NCBI GenBank assembly: GCA_963920705.1
Contig: OY987237.1
Span: 16,956,601-17,020,600 of the forward strand
Length of the DNA: 64,000 nt
Source of the DNA: Odiellus spinosus
Lineage: Eukaryota; Arthropoda; Arachnida; Opiliones; Phalangiidae
Reading direction: 5' to 3'
The stretch's first letter is position 1; each line of letters opens with the position of its first letter. The position numbers were made by a program, and so were the translations under genes. Positions 62,681-64,000 of this stretch are shown here, piece by piece. The notes under the pieces are model-generated. The model saw nothing but the letters and a program-made list of their open reading frames with translations, was not told the DNA's origin and searched no databases.

Positions 62681-64000
62681 AAATTGCGATCATTATCCGC
62701 GGAAAAGATTCTCAGCTGACGGCGTGTCAGTTCTATAGATTACAACAAAGATACGCCTGCAACAAAGTTTGACTTCCAACTTCTAGTATTTGAAAGCTTA
62801 TATTAGGAAAAACCTTATTTGATAATACTAACGCGAATCGAGGTTAGTTTAGGGTTAAAATTGGTCGAATGTAACTTAATCGTATTCCGTTAAATGATAC
62901 TAAAATGGTCCCTTCGAGAAAACGTTTTAAAAACTATTAGGTTAAACATTGTTTTGTACACGTACGCGGATAATAGGTTACTCGGATGACGTGGTCTACA
63001 ATTGTCGCGCGCGGGTCCCCGAAATAAATAAACTTTGACCCGGTATTCAAAAATAAAATTGATTAGAAATGGGTTATTCGTACTCGCTAATCATTGGTTC
63101 TCAGGCGAGCATTTTTTGCCCCTTATTGCCGCGACACTCGTCTTTGGTGCTCTAAGGGAAAGAGCGCCTGATTTAAGGGGAAAATGTAGTAGAGAGAGGA
63201 AATTGGTGAAACCCCTACACGGATGAGGGGAGAGGATTGAGGGGATGGGAATGGTTAATCAAACTTAGTTAGGCTTAGCCGAAATTTCACCATTTCTTTA
63301 AACTTTCGTGGACTTTTTCTAAAATTTCGCCGATTTGTTTACGAAATTATCTCGGTATAGTTAATTCGCGAACCCGGATGTCCAAATTTCCTAGAAAATA
63401 TCTTGGAAAAGTGTAGGTTTCATCGACTACGTATGACCACGAAAAATTCTGATCCTATCTAAGCCGCCATTTGGGGCTTAACTTAAAGAAATTAACTTTA
63501 TTTCGTAATGATATCATTCCATTACCCTTCAATTCCGTAGAGGTCGAGTCGCGTCGCGAATTCGGCCGTATCTCTGCCGCGAATAAAAATGACCAGCGTT
63601 GTTTTTCTAGGCGTCGTAGCTACCACGAATTTTATTCCCATTTCTATTTTTTCCGGGGAACTCTCGTCTAGGCTCGTTTTATTTCGTTCTATTTTTCCAT
63701 CTGGGATTTGAACTTAGATGAAAGCTCGACCTTCGCCGAAATAATCAGAGATTTTTCTCGAGTTTTGTTGGGAGGAGGGAGGGAGGAGATCTTGTAGTCT
63801 AGAAAGGATCCGTTTTCCTCTTTCTTCAGTCACTAATATTAGGACTTCTTTTCGGGTCAAATGTGGAAAAATGTAATAAACTAGCGTTTCATTATTAACG
63901 AAACGAAGAAATTTTGGAAGGTATATGACGCGTGCGCCTTGAAATCGTACGAAATTCCGCCATTTTCGCCTTTGAATCGAACCAACGAATAGGAGGAATT

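Larger units (their letters stand above)
56010..64000. other. Right-hand region without a recognised gene
   Basis: No recognisable family in any frame. It holds a hairpin MITE (58701-58821), a MITE A end (60978-61016), a full MITE A (61635-61900), GTCAGGGAATTT repeats (62575-62680) and a short duplication of AGAATTATTTCCAATTTTTTT near 57390 and 57430. Two segments flanked by plus-strand splice signals (57684-57808 and 59871-60056) lack an open frame. An unclassified 94-codon ORF lies at 57894-58178 on the minus strand, with no ATG. Confidence 0.5.

Overview
The window is animal nuclear DNA, probably from a marine invertebrate. Every recognisable gene is split by GT-AG introns. The products are metazoan: two Rab GTPases, a fibroblast growth factor of the FGF9/16/20 type, two chymotrypsin-type zymogens, and four secreted low-complexity proteins. 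CpG is plentiful everywhere, with no sign of methylation-driven loss. Many small non-autonomous inverted-repeat elements (MITEs) lie between genes and in introns. A tunicate or other deuterostome with little CpG methylation would fit, but that is inference from one FGF and base composition. I see no bacterial, organellar, rRNA, tRNA or CRISPR feature.

Layout. From 1 to 3.4 kb no gene is recognised, although one unexplained 101-codon open stretch lies at 1332-1634. At 3.4-8.3 kb a Rab30 gene (+, 3 exons) and a Rab33 gene (-, 4 exons) face each other tail to tail. From 8.3 to 25.2 kb there is no recognisable gene; it holds MITEs and a minisatellite of 83 identical 21-bp units (18685-20427). From 25.3 to 41.6 kb on the minus strand lies one FGF gene, rebuilt here from three exons separated by introns of 4.1 and 11.5 kb. 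From 43.9 to 56.0 kb is a compact cluster for secreted products. It holds two paralogous chymotrypsin-like zymogens and four small secreted proteins. All four have a signal peptide, a low-complexity body, a short lysine/leucine-rich segment and a C-terminus ending in glycine. From 56 to 64 kb only repeats and doubtful ORFs are seen.

How the genes work together. The Rab proteins belong to Golgi traffic. The FGF is an extracellular signal. In the 44-56 kb cluster the proteases carry activation sites and a serine S1-pocket residue typical of chymotrypsin, and TATA boxes sit 40-55 bp before several of the ATGs. This suggests abundant, tissue-restricted secretion, for example by gut or gland cells. 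The four glycine-ended proteins look like a fast-diverging family with a shared layout and are the most interesting undescribed item in the window.
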